A stretch of 64,000 nt of DNA from Marinobacter litoralis (lineage in GTDB: Bacteria > Pseudomonadota > Gammaproteobacteria > Pseudomonadales > Oleiphilaceae): positions 791,262-855,261 of the forward strand of contig NZ_QMDL01000002.1 of assembly GCF_003336705.1 (NCBI RefSeq), written 5' to 3'. Positions 1 to 9,468 of this stretch are shown in pieces; within the stretch, counting starts at the first letter, position 1; the number at the start of each line of letters is the position of its first letter. The position numbers were made by a program, and so were the translations under genes. The notes under the pieces are model-generated. The model made no database searches. It had not been told where the DNA came from and saw only the letters and a list, made by a program, of their open reading frames with translations.

Positions 1-736
1 CGACGCCCTTACTGTCAATTTCCGTTGTAGCATTCTCTGAGCTCTGGTGGCGACCATTTAACCAGCCGGTCAGAGCCAGCCCTTCAACATCAACACTGTA
101 GGTAACCTCTGCTTCAAAACGAGGAAGCGATTGTTCAGAGCCCACGCCGGTTGTATTGGCCGGTTCAAAAATACCCGCGGCGATGTTCAGGCCACCCAAG
201 TCCGGTGACCGATAGGTAATCTGCGCCGAAGGGTTCGGGTAGGGATAACCGGTGCGAATATTGCCGAAAGAGACCCCCGTCGCCGCGCCGGGAGAGCCAA
301 ACCCCATCAATAATTCATCAAGGAAAATGTTGGAACGAGCATACAGCCCGAAATCCTTACCGATCAGAACCTGTCCAAAGGCCCCATCTACCGTTGCGTA
401 TAGTTGGCGTACATCAATGCTGGTATCAGTCGGCGATTGCAGGCTGTCGTTAATGGTGCTCCAAAATGAAGAACGGCCACCCAGAGTCAAGTCACCCACC
501 TTCTTACTGAAGTTAAAGCCGATGGTGTTAGGCAAAAATCCCATCTTGACGTCGGAGTTGCGAACGTCATCGACCTTATCGTCACGATTCACATAAAAAG
601 CATTAAAATAACCGTCTGCGGAAAAAGCGGTTCCATTCTGGTTGTAGATCTCCACGGCAGCCTGCGCCCCCGCACTTCCCCCCATCACTGCGGCTAGCGC
701 AAGTAACGAGCCTGATTTTCTGATTTTATTACTCAT
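1..736 (-). CDS. General porin, C-terminus outside window
   Basis: The first 245 residues of an outer-membrane trimeric-type porin run off the left edge of the window. The start is ATG at 734-736, preceded on the minus strand by a GGGGGA ribosome site. A signal peptide of about 26 residues ends in GAQA, and the mature protein begins AVEIYNQNGT. Alternating beta strands follow, with porin-like phrases such as LYATVDGAFGQVLIGKDFG and YRSPDLGGLNIAAG. By family it would form passive diffusion channels in the outer membrane; the substrate cannot be told from this fragment. No operon partner is visible, since the upstream neighbour is on the same strand but 170 bases away. Confidence 0.85.
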   Translation of the reverse strand, partial: MSNKIRKSGSLLALAAVMGGSAGAQAAVEIYNQNGTAFSADGYFNAFYVNRDDKVDDVRNSDVKMGFLPNTIGFNFSKKVGDLTLGGRSSFWSTINDSLQSPTDTSIDVRQLYATVDGAFGQVLIGKDFGLYARSNIFLDELLMGFGSPGAATGVSFGNIRTGYPYPNPSAQITYRSPDLGGLNIAAGIFEPANTTGVGSEQSLPRFEAEVTYSVDVEGLALTGWLNGRHQSSENATTEIDSKGV

Positions 737-909
737 ACATCCCCCGGTTATTGTTTGAAATCTGGGATCAGGGGCGCTGCGCTAAACAACAGCCCCAGGC
801 ACAATTGCGCGCCTGCGGACCATAGTCAGGGAATAGAAAAGGGGAGAATATTGTCCGTGAGAGCAGGTTGCCTGCTCATTTGGGAGGCATGATTTATGGA
901 ACTTTCGAC

Positions 910-2295
910 TTACGACTCGCCCGCGAGCTGCTCCAATTCAGACAGGCAATCGTCTAAAAACTCATCGGGCGCAGCCAAAACCGCTTTATCGGCCACCACA
1001 CCAAACTGCACCTGATCCGCATAACTGACAATGCTCACGCCCAAGCCGATATCGCCAGCCTGAGGCACCCAAAACATCTGTTCTTTAATTGCACAACCGG
1101 CAAGGTACCGAGTTTCAGGTGTGCCTCGAACGTTGGATACCACGGCAGACGCTTTACGGAAGAACAAATCGGCCAACGGCTTTCTTCCCACTTCCGGCAA
1201 CAACGGCGCACAAGCTGTTAGCCCCCAAGCCAAGCCCGGCTGAATGCTTTTCTTAAGCTTTCGGGTTTCATGCTTCACGCGGAACAAGCGCTCCAGTGCG
1301 CTTTCTCCATCAACGGGCAAAGGCACGAAAACCGTACCGAAACAATTTCCAAGCTCACCATCGTCCGGCTTGATGCCCTTGGGCAGCTGAACACGAATAT
1401 CCACTGGCACGGCCGCGTGCATCACGGCATCGTTCAACTGTTCTTGTGTCAGGCCGAGTTTCGGGCGAACAGCGGCAGCCACACAAGCGAGCAACACATC
1501 GTTAATGGTTGTATGGGTGCTTTTCGCGATCTTTCGGAAACGTTCCAATTCAACGGGGGCGGACCAACTGCAGCTTCGATGTCCGAGCAGCGGCTGTTTA
1601 AGATCAGACGGAGTATCTTCTTCCTCAATCAGAAATTCGCTGATTTTGTGCACCAGACGCGCGCCACTCTGTACCGCCTTGCCAACCTGTTTGTGGGCCG
1701 AGCCCGTGCTCACTGAAGCGCGAGGCATCTCTGTATTAGCCAACTGGGTCAACATGGAGCTCAGCCACTGTTGTGCAGTTTCCGTCCACTGACCAAGCTT
1801 TGGCACTTCCGGCGCACCGTATAAAGCCGGGTACTGTCTGGGTGAAGAAGGGCACAATTGGTCGAAAACGCCCAACAGTGACAATCCGTCCGCGTAACAA
1901 TGGTGGATTCTTAATAACAGTACCGCCCCACCCTCTGCATGGGGTGCCAACCAAAACTTCCATAAAGGGCGATAAAAAGGTAACGGGTCGTTTAAACGCG
2001 TGGAAACCCAGCGCTTTAACTGGGCTTGATCGAACGGGTCCTGAATAACATCCAGATGGCGAGCGGGATTGAATGTGCGGTCTTCTTGCCAATACCAAGC
2101 GGGTGTGCGCCACACGGGGCGGTAGCGAAAACGCTCCCAAGCGACCCAATAAACATTCAGAAACTCCCGGAACCGGGCGGCTGTAAGGCCTTCAACCCGG
2201 AGCATGACAGTAATAGTCATAGGGTTATCCGGCTGTTCCAAAGCCAGCCAGGCCGAATCCGAAGGCAGCATTAAATGCGATTGCTCTTGGCTCAA
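910..2295 (-). CDS. Wax ester synthase/diacylglycerol acyltransferase (WS/DGAT)
   Basis: This enzyme would esterify acyl-CoA with fatty alcohol or diacylglycerol, making storage wax esters or triacylglycerol. The catalytic motif HHCYADG (HHxxxDG) lies at residues 131-137. Other family marks are PLW at 110-112 and TINDVLLA in the second half. At 461 residues it matches the family length of 450-475. The start is uncertain. A TTG at 2295 follows GGGGAA at a usable distance, whereas an ATG at 2271 (MLPSDSAWLALE) aligns with the usual family N-terminus (MxPxD) but has a weak ribosome site. The gene is divergent from an alpha/beta hydrolase. Such bacteria usually carry several paralogues, so the preferred substrate cannot be assigned here. 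Confidence 0.93.
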   Translation of the reverse strand: MSQEQSHLMLPSDSAWLALEQPDNPMTITVMLRVEGLTAARFREFLNVYWVAWERFRYRPVWRTPAWYWQEDRTFNPARHLDVIQDPFDQAQLKRWVSTRLNDPLPFYRPLWKFWLAPHAEGGAVLLLRIHHCYADGLSLLGVFDQLCPSSPRQYPALYGAPEVPKLGQWTETAQQWLSSMLTQLANTEMPRASVSTGSAHKQVGKAVQSGARLVHKISEFLIEEEDTPSDLKQPLLGHRSCSWSAPVELERFRKIAKSTHTTINDVLLACVAAAVRPKLGLTQEQLNDAVMHAAVPVDIRVQLPKGIKPDDGELGNCFGTVFVPLPVDGESALERLFRVKHETRKLKKSIQPGLAWGLTACAPLLPEVGRKPLADLFFRKASAVVSNVRGTPETRYLAGCAIKEQMFWVPQAGDIGLGVSIVSYADQVQFGVVADKAVLAAPDEFLDDCLSELEQLAGES

Positions 2296-2601
2296 ACCCG
2301 AAGTTCCCCGATGGCTGTCTTATTATTGAGAGTTCTGCATTGTGCCAGAGTCAGGGTACTGTCTCCATATACTAACCACCTCTCATAATTACAAAAAGTT
2401 ACGTTACTCTGTAGTTTCACTCTATACTGGACATATCGCTTAGTGCGATTGTTATACAAACGACAGCTGAGCACAGGCTTGGCCTAAAATCGTCATTTGT
2501 GCGGGCAATCGTGCCACTCCACAAATCGAACAATCGCGATACAACGGGAACACAAGCTACGATCAACCCAACAACAAGTAGCTGTGCCGGGAGAAACAAA
2601 C
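2296..2601. other. Divergent intergenic region between WS/DGAT and hydrolase
   Basis: About 300 bases, richer in A+T than the flanking genes, must hold the promoters of both divergent genes. Only short imperfect palindromes are visible, for example TCGC-ttagt-GCGA near 2440. No confident -35/-10 pair, RNA gene or small open frame with a good ribosome site was found. Confidence 0.4.
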
Positions 2602-3525
2602 ATGAAAGCCAGTCACATCCGAAAACTGATTAAACCGATCGATATCGCCTACTCCGAGATGTTCTCGGGTCGCGTATACCGGGTCGGAAAAGGTGCGGTA
2701 TCCACTCGCAACCACAGTGGTGCTGCAGAGCACACGGTTATCGGCGTGCACGGCTTTCTGGAAAACCATTGTTACTTCACGCAAACCTACGATGCCCCCA
2801 CGACCGAACTCATTCTGCTCACTTGCAGTAACTACCACATTCCGGTCAACGGCGTGACACCTGAAAAGGCCGAGTGGGAAGTCCCCATCAAATATCTGGA
2901 AGGGACAATCGAGTACGATGCCTGCATTCTGAACCAAGCTCTACAGAATTTGCCCTCTACCCGAAATATTCGCGTGCACGGCCATTCTCGTGGCGGCGCT
3001 GTGATTCTGGAAGCGATTCGCCAGTGGCCCGAGCTGTACGACGATGTTGAAGTGGTCCTGGAAGCCCCGGTTCTGCCGCAAGGAAAGATCCACCCATTGG
3101 TGACTATGCTACTGGAACCCGTCAGCCATGGCATGTGGCCCTGGATTATCCGCCTGATCAACAGCGCACCGCAATCGGCCTACGGCCAAACCTTTTTTGG
3201 CAAGATGAACCCCCGTAAGCGCGAGCTGTTAAGCAAACTATTTTGCGCCACTAAAGACCACCTGACCATTGTGCGCAATATTGAAAACATCATGGAGTGG
3301 ATGGAACGCACCGACTGCTCCGTGTATCAGCACATTCGTTACGGCACCTTCCTGATTCCGGCCACCGACCGTGTTCTCGACCGCACTGCCATGCTGGCCA
3401 GCGCCAAAACCAGCCCGACCACCATGCGAATTGTCGAAACCGGGGCTCCCAGCCACTTCGTCACCCTCGACAGCGTCGAGTGGCTTCCGGACTTCGAGTC
3501 GATTCCCAAAGCAGCCCAAGCCTGA
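2602..3525 (+). CDS. Alpha/beta-hydrolase fold protein
   Basis: A 307-residue protein of the alpha/beta-hydrolase type. The chosen start is ATG 2602 (MKASHIRKL), with GGGAGA just upstream; the frame is open farther upstream but lacks a ribosome site and reads as low-complexity intergenic sequence. HGFLENH near residue 45 could be the oxyanion strand, and GHSRGG is a nucleophile elbow of the GxSxGG type. A C-terminal GAPSHFVTLD offers the likely catalytic His. There is no clear signal peptide, so it is probably cytoplasmic. The gene is divergent from a wax ester synthase, so a role in neutral-lipid turnover is possible but is only inference. Confidence 0.75.
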   Translation: MKASHIRKLIKPIDIAYSEMFSGRVYRVGKGAVSTRNHSGAAEHTVIGVHGFLENHCYFTQTYDAPTTELILLTCSNYHIPVNGVTPEKAEWEVPIKYLEGTIEYDACILNQALQNLPSTRNIRVHGHSRGGAVILEAIRQWPELYDDVEVVLEAPVLPQGKIHPLVTMLLEPVSHGMWPWIIRLINSAPQSAYGQTFFGKMNPRKRELLSKLFCATKDHLTIVRNIENIMEWMERTDCSVYQHIRYGTFLIPATDRVLDRTAMLASAKTSPTTMRIVETGAPSHFVTLDSVEWLPDFESIPKAAQA

Positions 3526-3567
3526 TCCACGCCCGAAAGCCGCGGGTGCACCCTTGCCACCGCTTCG

Positions 3568-3597
3568 CTAAACTGAGCACTTTCAAATTCAGTTTAG
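3568..3597. promoter_or_regulatory. 9-bp inverted repeat upstream of conserved hypothetical
   Basis: CTAAACTGA at 3568-3576 is mirrored perfectly by TCAGTTTAG at 3589-3597 around a 12-base centre. It ends 12 bases before the ATG at 3610. The position suits a repressor operator or a 5' UTR hairpin; there is no T tract to suggest a terminator. No regulator can be named. Confidence 0.45.
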
Positions 3598-3609
3598 TGG
3601 AGCTCTGGC

Positions 3610-4359
3610 ATGTATCGTGACCGCCTGATCGCAACGGAAGTGCATACGAAAAATGCACACAGGCTTAAACGTCTACTGCTCGAATACCACGATTTTCGCC
3701 AGCTCAAATCCAACCATCCGCAGCAAGAGGACACTCTCAAACTAGCGGACTGGCAAGCCGAACGACTGAAAACCACTCACCAGGACCTCTATCGACACCC
3801 GGGCTATCACACGGGGCTGGAATTCCTGCTGTCTGACCTCTACGCACCGGCCGGTATGACCCGGCGAGACGACAACGTTGACCGGATTTTCCCGAAGATG
3901 GTGAAGTGGCTGCCCGACCACCTGCTTGGCACTTTTTCCGGGCTGGTAGAGCTGAACTTGGTCACCCAAAGCCTCGACCTCGATCTGGCCGAGTGGTTTC
4001 ATGAAAACGGCCGTGATGCCGAACACATTACCGCAGAAGACTGGTGTGAAGGCTACCGCGCCAGCGGCCAGTTAGAGATTCGAAAACGCCAATTGGAACT
4101 GGTCTCGATCACCGGCCAGCAGATGGATCGCTACGTACGTAATCGCAGCTTAGGGTGGTTACTGTCGATGACCCGAGGTGCCGCAGAAAGAGCAGAATTG
4201 GCCGACCTGCACGGATTTATACACCGTGGCTATACGGCCTTCCGGAAAATGGACAAAGTGGACGTGCTGATAGAACGATTGATCAGCAGGGAAAAGCGGG
4301 TAATGGAAAACGTACTGGCAGGCCACCCGGAGCCTTTCTCGCTGTCGGGTGACCTGTAA
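3610..4359 (+). CDS. Conserved hypothetical, FFLEELY-motif-like protein
   Basis: A 249-residue soluble helical protein with no signal peptide or membrane segment. The motif EFLLSDLYAP near residue 75 resembles the FFLEELY signature that names a family of uncharacterised gammaproteobacterial proteins. The N-terminal half is basic and rich in His/Arg; the C-terminal half is helical and ends in a conserved-looking MENVLAGHPEPF. It runs convergently into the PHA-associated gene at 4366. The function is unknown and nothing in the sequence suggests a catalytic site. Confidence 0.7.
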   Translation: MYRDRLIATEVHTKNAHRLKRLLLEYHDFRQLKSNHPQQEDTLKLADWQAERLKTTHQDLYRHPGYHTGLEFLLSDLYAPAGMTRRDDNVDRIFPKMVKWLPDHLLGTFSGLVELNLVTQSLDLDLAEWFHENGRDAEHITAEDWCEGYRASGQLEIRKRQLELVSITGQQMDRYVRNRSLGWLLSMTRGAAERAELADLHGFIHRGYTAFRKMDKVDVLIERLISREKRVMENVLAGHPEPFSLSGDL

Positions 4360-4365
4360 TCAGAC

Positions 4366-4644
4366 CTACGCGTTTGTGATCTGGTCCAGCTGAGCGTGGA
4401 TTTCCTGCTCGATGCGGGACTTGAAGGGCCGAAGCATCAAACCCAATTCCAAGTGAATATGCAGATCAGACTCCGCAATGTTGAGCTGGCCTTTCACGCC
4501 GCTGCGCTTGAACTTGAGTTGATCGCCTTCCCACAAATAATTCACATCAAATTTCTGCGACAGGTCTTTGGCCAGGGTTTCGGCCGCATCGCGAGCGTGT
4601 TCTTTGTCCAGGTCATGGGCACGGTGGATATCGATAACAGACAT
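4366..4644 (-). CDS. Polyhydroxyalkanoic acid system family protein
   Basis: A 92-residue protein matching the small family found beside PHA genes and ubiE in pseudomonads. Typical features are IDIHRAHDL at the N-terminus, EGDQLKFKRSGVKGQLNI in the centre and a LMLRPFKSRIEQEI C-terminal helix. It is thought to be a granule-associated or regulatory protein, but its biochemical role is unproven. No PHA synthase or phasin gene is in this window, so here it appears as a lone neighbour of ubiE, divergent from it across about 115 bases. Confidence 0.82.
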   Translation of the reverse strand: MSVIDIHRAHDLDKEHARDAAETLAKDLSQKFDVNYLWEGDQLKFKRSGVKGQLNIAESDLHIHLELGLMLRPFKSRIEQEIHAQLDQITNA

Positions 4645-4760
4645 GAATCAGTTTTCTCAGCTATTTGGAAACGGTTTTACAGTGTAAGCCGGTAATAAAC
4701 TTGTAGCCAACACCTCAACGGTTAGAATACAGCATTCAGATTCTGACAGGACAATCTCCC

Positions 4761-5543
4761 ATGAGCGAGCAGCAAACGCCAGGCACCCCCGGCAACAGCC
4801 AGGACGAAGTGACCCATTTCGGCTTCCGTAACGTGCCGAAGAGCCAGAAAGCAAGCCAGGTGGCCGAGGTTTTCCACAGCGTCGCAGGCAAGTACGACCT
4901 CATGAACGACTTGATGTCTATGGGCATCCATCGCTTGTGGAAGCGCTTCACCATTGAATTGAGTGGTGTTCGCCCCGGCCACCAGGTACTGGATATTGCC
5001 GGCGGCACCGGCGACCTCACCATGAAGTTTTCCGATCTGGTGGGACCATCGGGCAAAGTGGTTCTGGCCGACATCAATGCGTCCATGTTGCAGGTTGGCC
5101 GCAGCCGCCTGACCGATCGTGGCTACGCCGGCAACATCGAGTACGTTCAGGCAGATGCCGAACACCTGCCGTTCCCGGACAACAGTTTCAACGCCGTGTC
5201 CATCGCCTTCGGTCTGCGCAACGTCACCGATAAAGATCAGGCCTTGCGCGACATGACCCGTACCCTGAAGCCGGGCGGCAAACTGATGGTGCTGGAGTTC
5301 TCCAAACCCACCAATCCGCTGCTAAGCAAGGCCTACGACACCTACTCATTCAGTGCTCTACCACTGATGGGGCAACTCTTTGCCGGTGACAGCGAAAGCT
5401 ACAAGTACCTGGCCGAGTCCATCCGTATGCACCCGGACCAGGACACCCTGAAGGGCATGATGGAAGACGCAGGTCTGGTGAACTGCAAGTACTACAACAT
5501 GACCGGCGGCATTGTCGCACTTCACGTGGGAATTAAACCCTGA
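4761..5543 (+). CDS. ubiE: Ubiquinone/menaquinone C-methyltransferase UbiE
   Basis: An SAM-dependent C-methyltransferase of ubiquinone (and demethylmenaquinone) biosynthesis, 260 residues. The SAM-binding loop reads [12 protein letters not shown], followed by [11 protein letters not shown], a [12 protein letters not shown] acidic loop and FGLRNVTD, all UbiE/COQ5 hallmarks. The start ATG 4761 follows AGGAC. The N-terminus THFGFRNV is the usual conserved opening. Its stop overlaps the ubiJ start (TGATG), and ubiJ and ubiB follow, so the three ubiquinone genes are very likely co-transcribed. Confidence 0.97.
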   Translation: MSEQQTPGTPGNSQDEVTHFGFRNVPKSQKASQVAEVFHSVAGKYDLMNDLMSMGIHRLWKRFTIELSGVRPGHQVLDIAGGTGDLTMKFSDLVGPSGKVVLADINASMLQVGRSRLTDRGYAGNIEYVQADAEHLPFPDNSFNAVSIAFGLRNVTDKDQALRDMTRTLKPGGKLMVLEFSKPTNPLLSKAYDTYSFSALPLMGQLFAGDSESYKYLAESIRMHPDQDTLKGMMEDAGLVNCKYYNMTGGIVALHVGIKP

Positions 5544-6184
5544 TGTTCCCCGGCCCCACGCTCTTGTCGGCGGCCAGCGCCATTGTCGAGACGGCCTTGA
5601 ACCGGGCGCTGGCTTTGGACCCAAGCGGTCGTGATGCGTTGCTCAAGGCTTTGGTAGGGCCCGTGCAATTCAACATCACCGCCCCGTTCGCCACCAGCTG
5701 GACCTTGGCCCGGGTCGGTGACCAGGTGCAGGTGCGCAGCCAGCCGGACGACCAGGCCGTGCTCAGCATTTCCGGCAAACCGGTTGCTTTTGCCGCACTG
5801 GCGTTGGGCGACGATCGGGTATTCGCAGACGAGCGGCTTCGGGTGGCCGGTGACACAGCCTTGGCGCATCAACTGCAACGAGCAATGGACCAACTCGAAC
5901 CCGATTGGGAAGCGGCGATGGCCCGGCACATTGGCGACGTGCCGGCCCACTTGCTGGGCAGAAGCATCCGCAACGCCGTGCAGTGGAGCCGCAACGCGTT
6001 CAACACCATGAACGCCAACATCGAAGAATACCTGCACGAAGAAAGCCGTGCCCTGCCCGGGCGCCGCGAACTGGAAGCCACTTTTGCGGACATCGACGAG
6101 CTCAACCTGCGCGCCGAACGTCTGGAAGCCCGCCTGAACCAACTGGAACTGTCTGGTAGCGATACCGATACGGAGAACCTGTGA
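5543..6184 (+). CDS. ubiJ: Ubiquinone biosynthesis accessory factor UbiJ
   Basis: A 213-residue protein with an SCP2-type lipid-binding fold in its first half (about residues 15-115, including [13 protein letters not shown]) and a C-terminal helical/coiled region ([18 protein letters not shown]). UbiJ is known as a soluble scaffold that binds lipid intermediates in the cytosolic ubiquinone biosynthesis complex. The start overlaps the ubiE stop, and the end overlaps the GTG start of ubiB by four bases. The ubiE-ubiJ-ubiB order is the standard gammaproteobacterial one and supports the call. Confidence 0.92.
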   Translation: MFPGPTLLSAASAIVETALNRALALDPSGRDALLKALVGPVQFNITAPFATSWTLARVGDQVQVRSQPDDQAVLSISGKPVAFAALALGDDRVFADERLRVAGDTALAHQLQRAMDQLEPDWEAAMARHIGDVPAHLLGRSIRNAVQWSRNAFNTMNANIEEYLHEESRALPGRRELEATFADIDELNLRAERLEARLNQLELSGSDTDTENL

Positions 6185-7824
6185 CACGCCTGCAACGCCT
6201 GTTCCGAATTGCCTGGGTATTTTGCCGCTATCGGCTCGACACCTTCCTGCCCCTGGCGGAACTGCCCGCGCCTCTGAAGATCTTCTTTTTATTGGCCCCC
6301 TGGCACCTGTTCCCTCAGCCCAAACTGAGCCGAGGTGACCGTTTACGCCTGGCGCTGGAAGAATTAGGGCCGGTATTTGTCAAATTCGGCCAGATTTTGT
6401 CTACCCGGCGAGATTTGTTGCCAGACGACATGGCCGCATCCCTCAAACAGCTACAGGATCGAGTTCCCCCCTTCCCCAGCGATCAGGCCCGGGGCATCAT
6501 CGAACACTCGCTCGGCGCACCTGTATCGGAACTGTTCGCCGAATTCGGCGCAGACCCCATGGCCTCCGCTTCGGTGGCGCAGGTACACCCGGCAACCTTA
6601 CGCACTGGCCAGCAAGTGGTGGTCAAAGTACTTCGCCCGGGCATCGAAAAGGTCATTCGCCAAGACTTGGCGCTGATGTACCTGATGGCCGGTTTGCTGG
6701 AAAAGTACTGGTCCGAAGGTAAACGCCTGCACCCGGTCGAGGTGGTTGCCGATTACGACGCCACCATCCACGACGAGCTGGACCTGCAGCGGGAAGCCGC
6801 CAACGCCAGCCAATTGCGCCGCAACTTCGAGAATTCGCCGCTGATCTATATCCCGTTTATTGATTGGGATTTCACCAGCAAATCCGTACTGGTGATGGAG
6901 CGCATCCACGGCATCCCGATTGCCGATGTCGAATCACTAAAAGCCGCTGGCGTGAATATGAAAGTTCTGGCCGAAAAAGGCGTGGAGATCTTCTTCACCC
7001 AGGTGTTCCGTGACAGTTTCTTTCATGCCGACATGCACCCGGGCAACATCTTCGTTGACGTAACCAACCCTGCCGACCCCAAATACATCGCCATCGACTT
7101 CGGCATCGTTGGCACTCTGGCTCCGGACGATCAAAGCTATCTCGCCCGCAACCTGCTTGCGTTCTTCCGCCGCGATTACCGTCAGGTTGCCCAGCTGCAC
7201 ATCCAGTCCGGTTGGGTGCCGCCCGAAACCCGCATTAACGAATTTGAGGCGGCAATCCGCACCGTGTGCGAGCCTATTTTCGAGAAACCACTCAAAGACA
7301 TCTCGTTCGGGCATTTCCTCTTGCGCCTGTTCCAGACCGCCCGGCGTTTCGATATGGAGGTTCAGCCACAGCTGGTTCTGCTGCAAAAGACCCTACTCAA
7401 CGTAGAAGGGCTAGGCCGCCAACTGTACCCAGATCTCGACTTATGGAGCACCGCCCAGCCGTTCCTTGAAAACTGGATGCGTAAGCGGATTGGCCCGTCC
7501 GGCCTGATCAAGACCCTGCAGACTCACTTACCGTCCTGGCTGGAGCAGTCTCCGGAAATGCCGCAACTGGTTCACGATGCCCTGCTGCAACTGCGTAGCG
7601 CCGGCCCGACTGAACAACAGAATCAGGACACTTTGGCCCTGCTACGTGAACAGCAGCGAAAAACCGACCGCCGTTGGCGCCGCGGCATCATCGCACTGGC
7701 ACTGGTCGGCGTTGCCATAGCCGGAACTCAGCCGGGAGCCACGGAATGGGCCCAGAACGTACCGCTGTGGTCGTGGGCATTGTTCGCAACCGCCGGCGCG
7801 CTTGTACTTCGGGGCAGCCGTTAA
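6181..7824 (+). CDS. ubiB: Ubiquinone biosynthesis protein kinase-like UbiB
   Basis: A 547-residue member of the atypical ABC1/ADCK/UbiB ATPase-kinase family, needed for ubiquinone synthesis. Visible motifs are KFGQ at 68-71, ASASVAQVH in the modified glycine-rich loop, the lysine in [17 protein letters not shown] at 282-289 and DFG at about 306. Two hydrophobic segments at the C-terminus anchor it to the inner membrane. The start is GTG 6181 inside the ubiJ stop (GTGA). Length and motifs are normal. Confidence 0.97.
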   Translation: MTRLQRLFRIAWVFCRYRLDTFLPLAELPAPLKIFFLLAPWHLFPQPKLSRGDRLRLALEELGPVFVKFGQILSTRRDLLPDDMAASLKQLQDRVPPFPSDQARGIIEHSLGAPVSELFAEFGADPMASASVAQVHPATLRTGQQVVVKVLRPGIEKVIRQDLALMYLMAGLLEKYWSEGKRLHPVEVVADYDATIHDELDLQREAANASQLRRNFENSPLIYIPFIDWDFTSKSVLVMERIHGIPIADVESLKAAGVNMKVLAEKGVEIFFTQVFRDSFFHADMHPGNIFVDVTNPADPKYIAIDFGIVGTLAPDDQSYLARNLLAFFRRDYRQVAQLHIQSGWVPPETRINEFEAAIRTVCEPIFEKPLKDISFGHFLLRLFQTARRFDMEVQPQLVLLQKTLLNVEGLGRQLYPDLDLWSTAQPFLENWMRKRIGPSGLIKTLQTHLPSWLEQSPEMPQLVHDALLQLRSAGPTEQQNQDTLALLREQQRKTDRRWRRGIIALALVGVAIAGTQPGATEWAQNVPLWSWALFATAGALVLRGSR

Positions 7825-7857
7825 TCATGACCATCGCCAGCAACCACTGAGTCAATC

Positions 7858-8325
7858 ATGGATACCCAGACCCATTTTTCTCCCTGTGGACGCTACCGTT
7901 ATGCCCTCAGCAAGGTCTGGGACGCAGACAAGCCGAGCGTGATGATTGTCGGGCTGAACCCATCGAAAACCGACGACAACCCCACCATTACCCGCTGCAC
8001 CAATTTCGCTCAAAGCTGGGGCTTTGGCGGCGTTCACGTCACCAACCTGTTTGCCTTTCGCGCCGCTACGCCCGATGAACTGATAACGGCATCCGAACCG
8101 ATTGGCAAAGAAAACGATGAGTGGCTGACTCGGTGCGCACAGAAATCAGGACTGACGGTTGCTGCCTGGGGTAATTATGGCTCTCACCTGAAACGCTCAG
8201 ATCAGGTAAAACGACTGCTTCCGGACCTTCACTACATCCAGATGAACAAGTCGGGCGAACCCGCTCATCCCTTGTACTTGAAGGCCAGTCTTATGCCTGT
8301 AAAACTACCCGTGCAACATCGATGA
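7858..8325 (+). CDS. DUF1643 family protein
   Basis: A 155-residue protein of the DUF1643 family, whose members have no established biochemical role. Characteristic stretches are CGRYRYALSKVW, VMIVGLNPSKTD and TRCTNFAQSWGFGG, and later VAAWGNYG. It lies between ubiB and hisI on the same strand, with gaps of 33 and 58 bases, so it may be read with either. It is absent from this position in the pseudomonad order I know, so it is probably an accessory insertion into a conserved operon region. Confidence 0.8.
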   Translation: MDTQTHFSPCGRYRYALSKVWDADKPSVMIVGLNPSKTDDNPTITRCTNFAQSWGFGGVHVTNLFAFRAATPDELITASEPIGKENDEWLTRCAQKSGLTVAAWGNYGSHLKRSDQVKRLLPDLHYIQMNKSGEPAHPLYLKASLMPVKLPVQHR

Positions 8326-8383
8326 TGCGGACTGACTCTCGTGTCCTTTGCTCTAGCACCTACCCTGTTCAGGATTCATCGAA

Positions 8384-8800
8384 ATGAAAGATTTAGCAGA
8401 TAATCTCGGTCCCTCCAGCTGGTTGGACGACATCCTCTGGACCGAAGACGGCCTGGTACCCGCCATTGCCCAAGACGCCGAAACCGGCGACATTCTGATG
8501 ATGGCCTGGATGAACCGGGAATCCCTTCAGCTCACCGTTGAGGAAGGTCAGGCGGTTTACTGGTCACGTTCCCGTGGCAAGCTCTGGCGCAAGGGCGAAA
8601 GTTCAGGGCACCAGCAGGTACTCAAAGACATCCGCCTGGACTGCGATGCCGATGTCGTTTTGCTGAAAGTGGAGCAAAAAGGCGGCATTGCCTGTCATAC
8701 TGGCCGTAGAAGCTGTTTTTACCGAACTCTAAAAGATGGCGAGTGGGTCAGTGCCGAGCCGGTATTGAAGGACCCAGACGCGATTTATGGCAGCCATTAA
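8384..8800 (+). CDS. hisI: Phosphoribosyl-AMP cyclohydrolase HisI
   Basis: Third step of histidine biosynthesis: opens the purine ring of PRAMP. The 138-residue single-domain form carries [11 protein letters not shown], the [17 protein letters not shown] motif, DCDADVVL and the zinc-binding cysteines of [14 protein letters not shown]. The start ATG 8384 follows AGGA at a good distance. The stop lies just upstream of the hisE ribosome site, so hisI and hisE form a pair and are separate proteins here, unlike the fused enterobacterial HisIE. Confidence 0.96.
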   Translation: MKDLADNLGPSSWLDDILWTEDGLVPAIAQDAETGDILMMAWMNRESLQLTVEEGQAVYWSRSRGKLWRKGESSGHQQVLKDIRLDCDADVVLLKVEQKGGIACHTGRRSCFYRTLKDGEWVSAEPVLKDPDAIYGSH

Positions 8801-8813
8801 GGAGCAAAACACT

Positions 8814-9143
8814 GTGAGTGATGTACTGGAACGTTTGGCAGAGGTACTCGAGGCCCGCAAAGACGCCGCCCCTGACACTTCCTATGTAGCCAGCCTGCAC
8901 GCCAAGGGCCTGAACAAGATTTTGGAGAAGGTGGGCGAAGAGTGCACCGAAACCCTGTTGGCCGCGAAAGACGCGGAACACTCCGGGGACACCCAAGACG
9001 TGATCTACGAAACCGCCGACCTGTGGTTTCACACCATGGTGATGCTGTCTCGCCTTGGCTTAAGCCCGAAAGACGTGACCGACGAACTGGCTCGCCGCTT
9101 CGATCTATCCGGTTTGGAAGAAAAAGCGTCACGACAATCATAA
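8814..9143 (+). CDS. hisE: Phosphoribosyl-ATP pyrophosphatase HisE
   Basis: Second step of histidine biosynthesis: hydrolyses PR-ATP to PR-AMP. The start chosen is GTG 8814 ([16 protein letters not shown]), preceded by AAGGAG at 8799-8804, and it reproduces the usual family N-terminus. An in-frame ATG at 8787 lies inside hisI and ahead of that ribosome site. The all-alpha MazG-like core shows [21 protein letters not shown] and [11 protein letters not shown]. At 109 residues it is normal. Confidence 0.95.
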   Translation: MSDVLERLAEVLEARKDAAPDTSYVASLHAKGLNKILEKVGEECTETLLAAKDAEHSGDTQDVIYETADLWFHTMVMLSRLGLSPKDVTDELARRFDLSGLEEKASRQS

Positions 9144-9229
9144 AGGAGTACCCCTAAGGAGTATTTCCGCCCCTGGTTGTCATTGGCGTACAATATGAAC
9201 AACAGAAACCATTGAACGAGGACCCCCTC

Positions 9230-9457
9230 ATGGGTATCAGTATCTGGCAACTTCTTATCGTACTCGGCATCGTTATTTTGCTGTTTGGAACCAAGAAACT
9301 CCGGAACATCGGCACCGATCTCGGTGGCGCTATTCGTGGTTTCAAGAAATCCATGAGTGACGAAGACGAAAAACCGAGCGAAGCAGACACCTTGGAAAGC
9401 CAAAAGGCCGAACAAGCTCAGGCTGACGCGAAAACTCAGGAAAAGCAAAAGAGCTGA
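9230..9457 (+). CDS. tatA: Twin-arginine translocase subunit TatA
   Basis: A 75-residue pore-forming subunit of the Tat export pathway for folded proteins. One N-terminal membrane helix ([19 protein letters not shown]) is followed by the amphipathic helix with [10 protein letters not shown] and [13 protein letters not shown] and an acidic, Gln/Lys-rich tail. The start is ATG 9230 after an ACGAGGA ribosome site; an ATG 18 bases upstream would add MNEDPL and lacks a site. It is first of tatABC. Confidence 0.96.
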   Translation: MGISIWQLLIVLGIVILLFGTKKLRNIGTDLGGAIRGFKKSMSDEDEKPSEADTLESQKAEQAQADAKTQEKQKS

Positions 9458-9468
9458 GCACCACCTGA

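Noticed and set aside
861..877. Hairpin GAGCAGG-TTG-CCTGCTC as terminator of the wax ester synthase gene
   Set aside because: Stem is good and position fits, but no T run follows on the minus strand, so it was not called.
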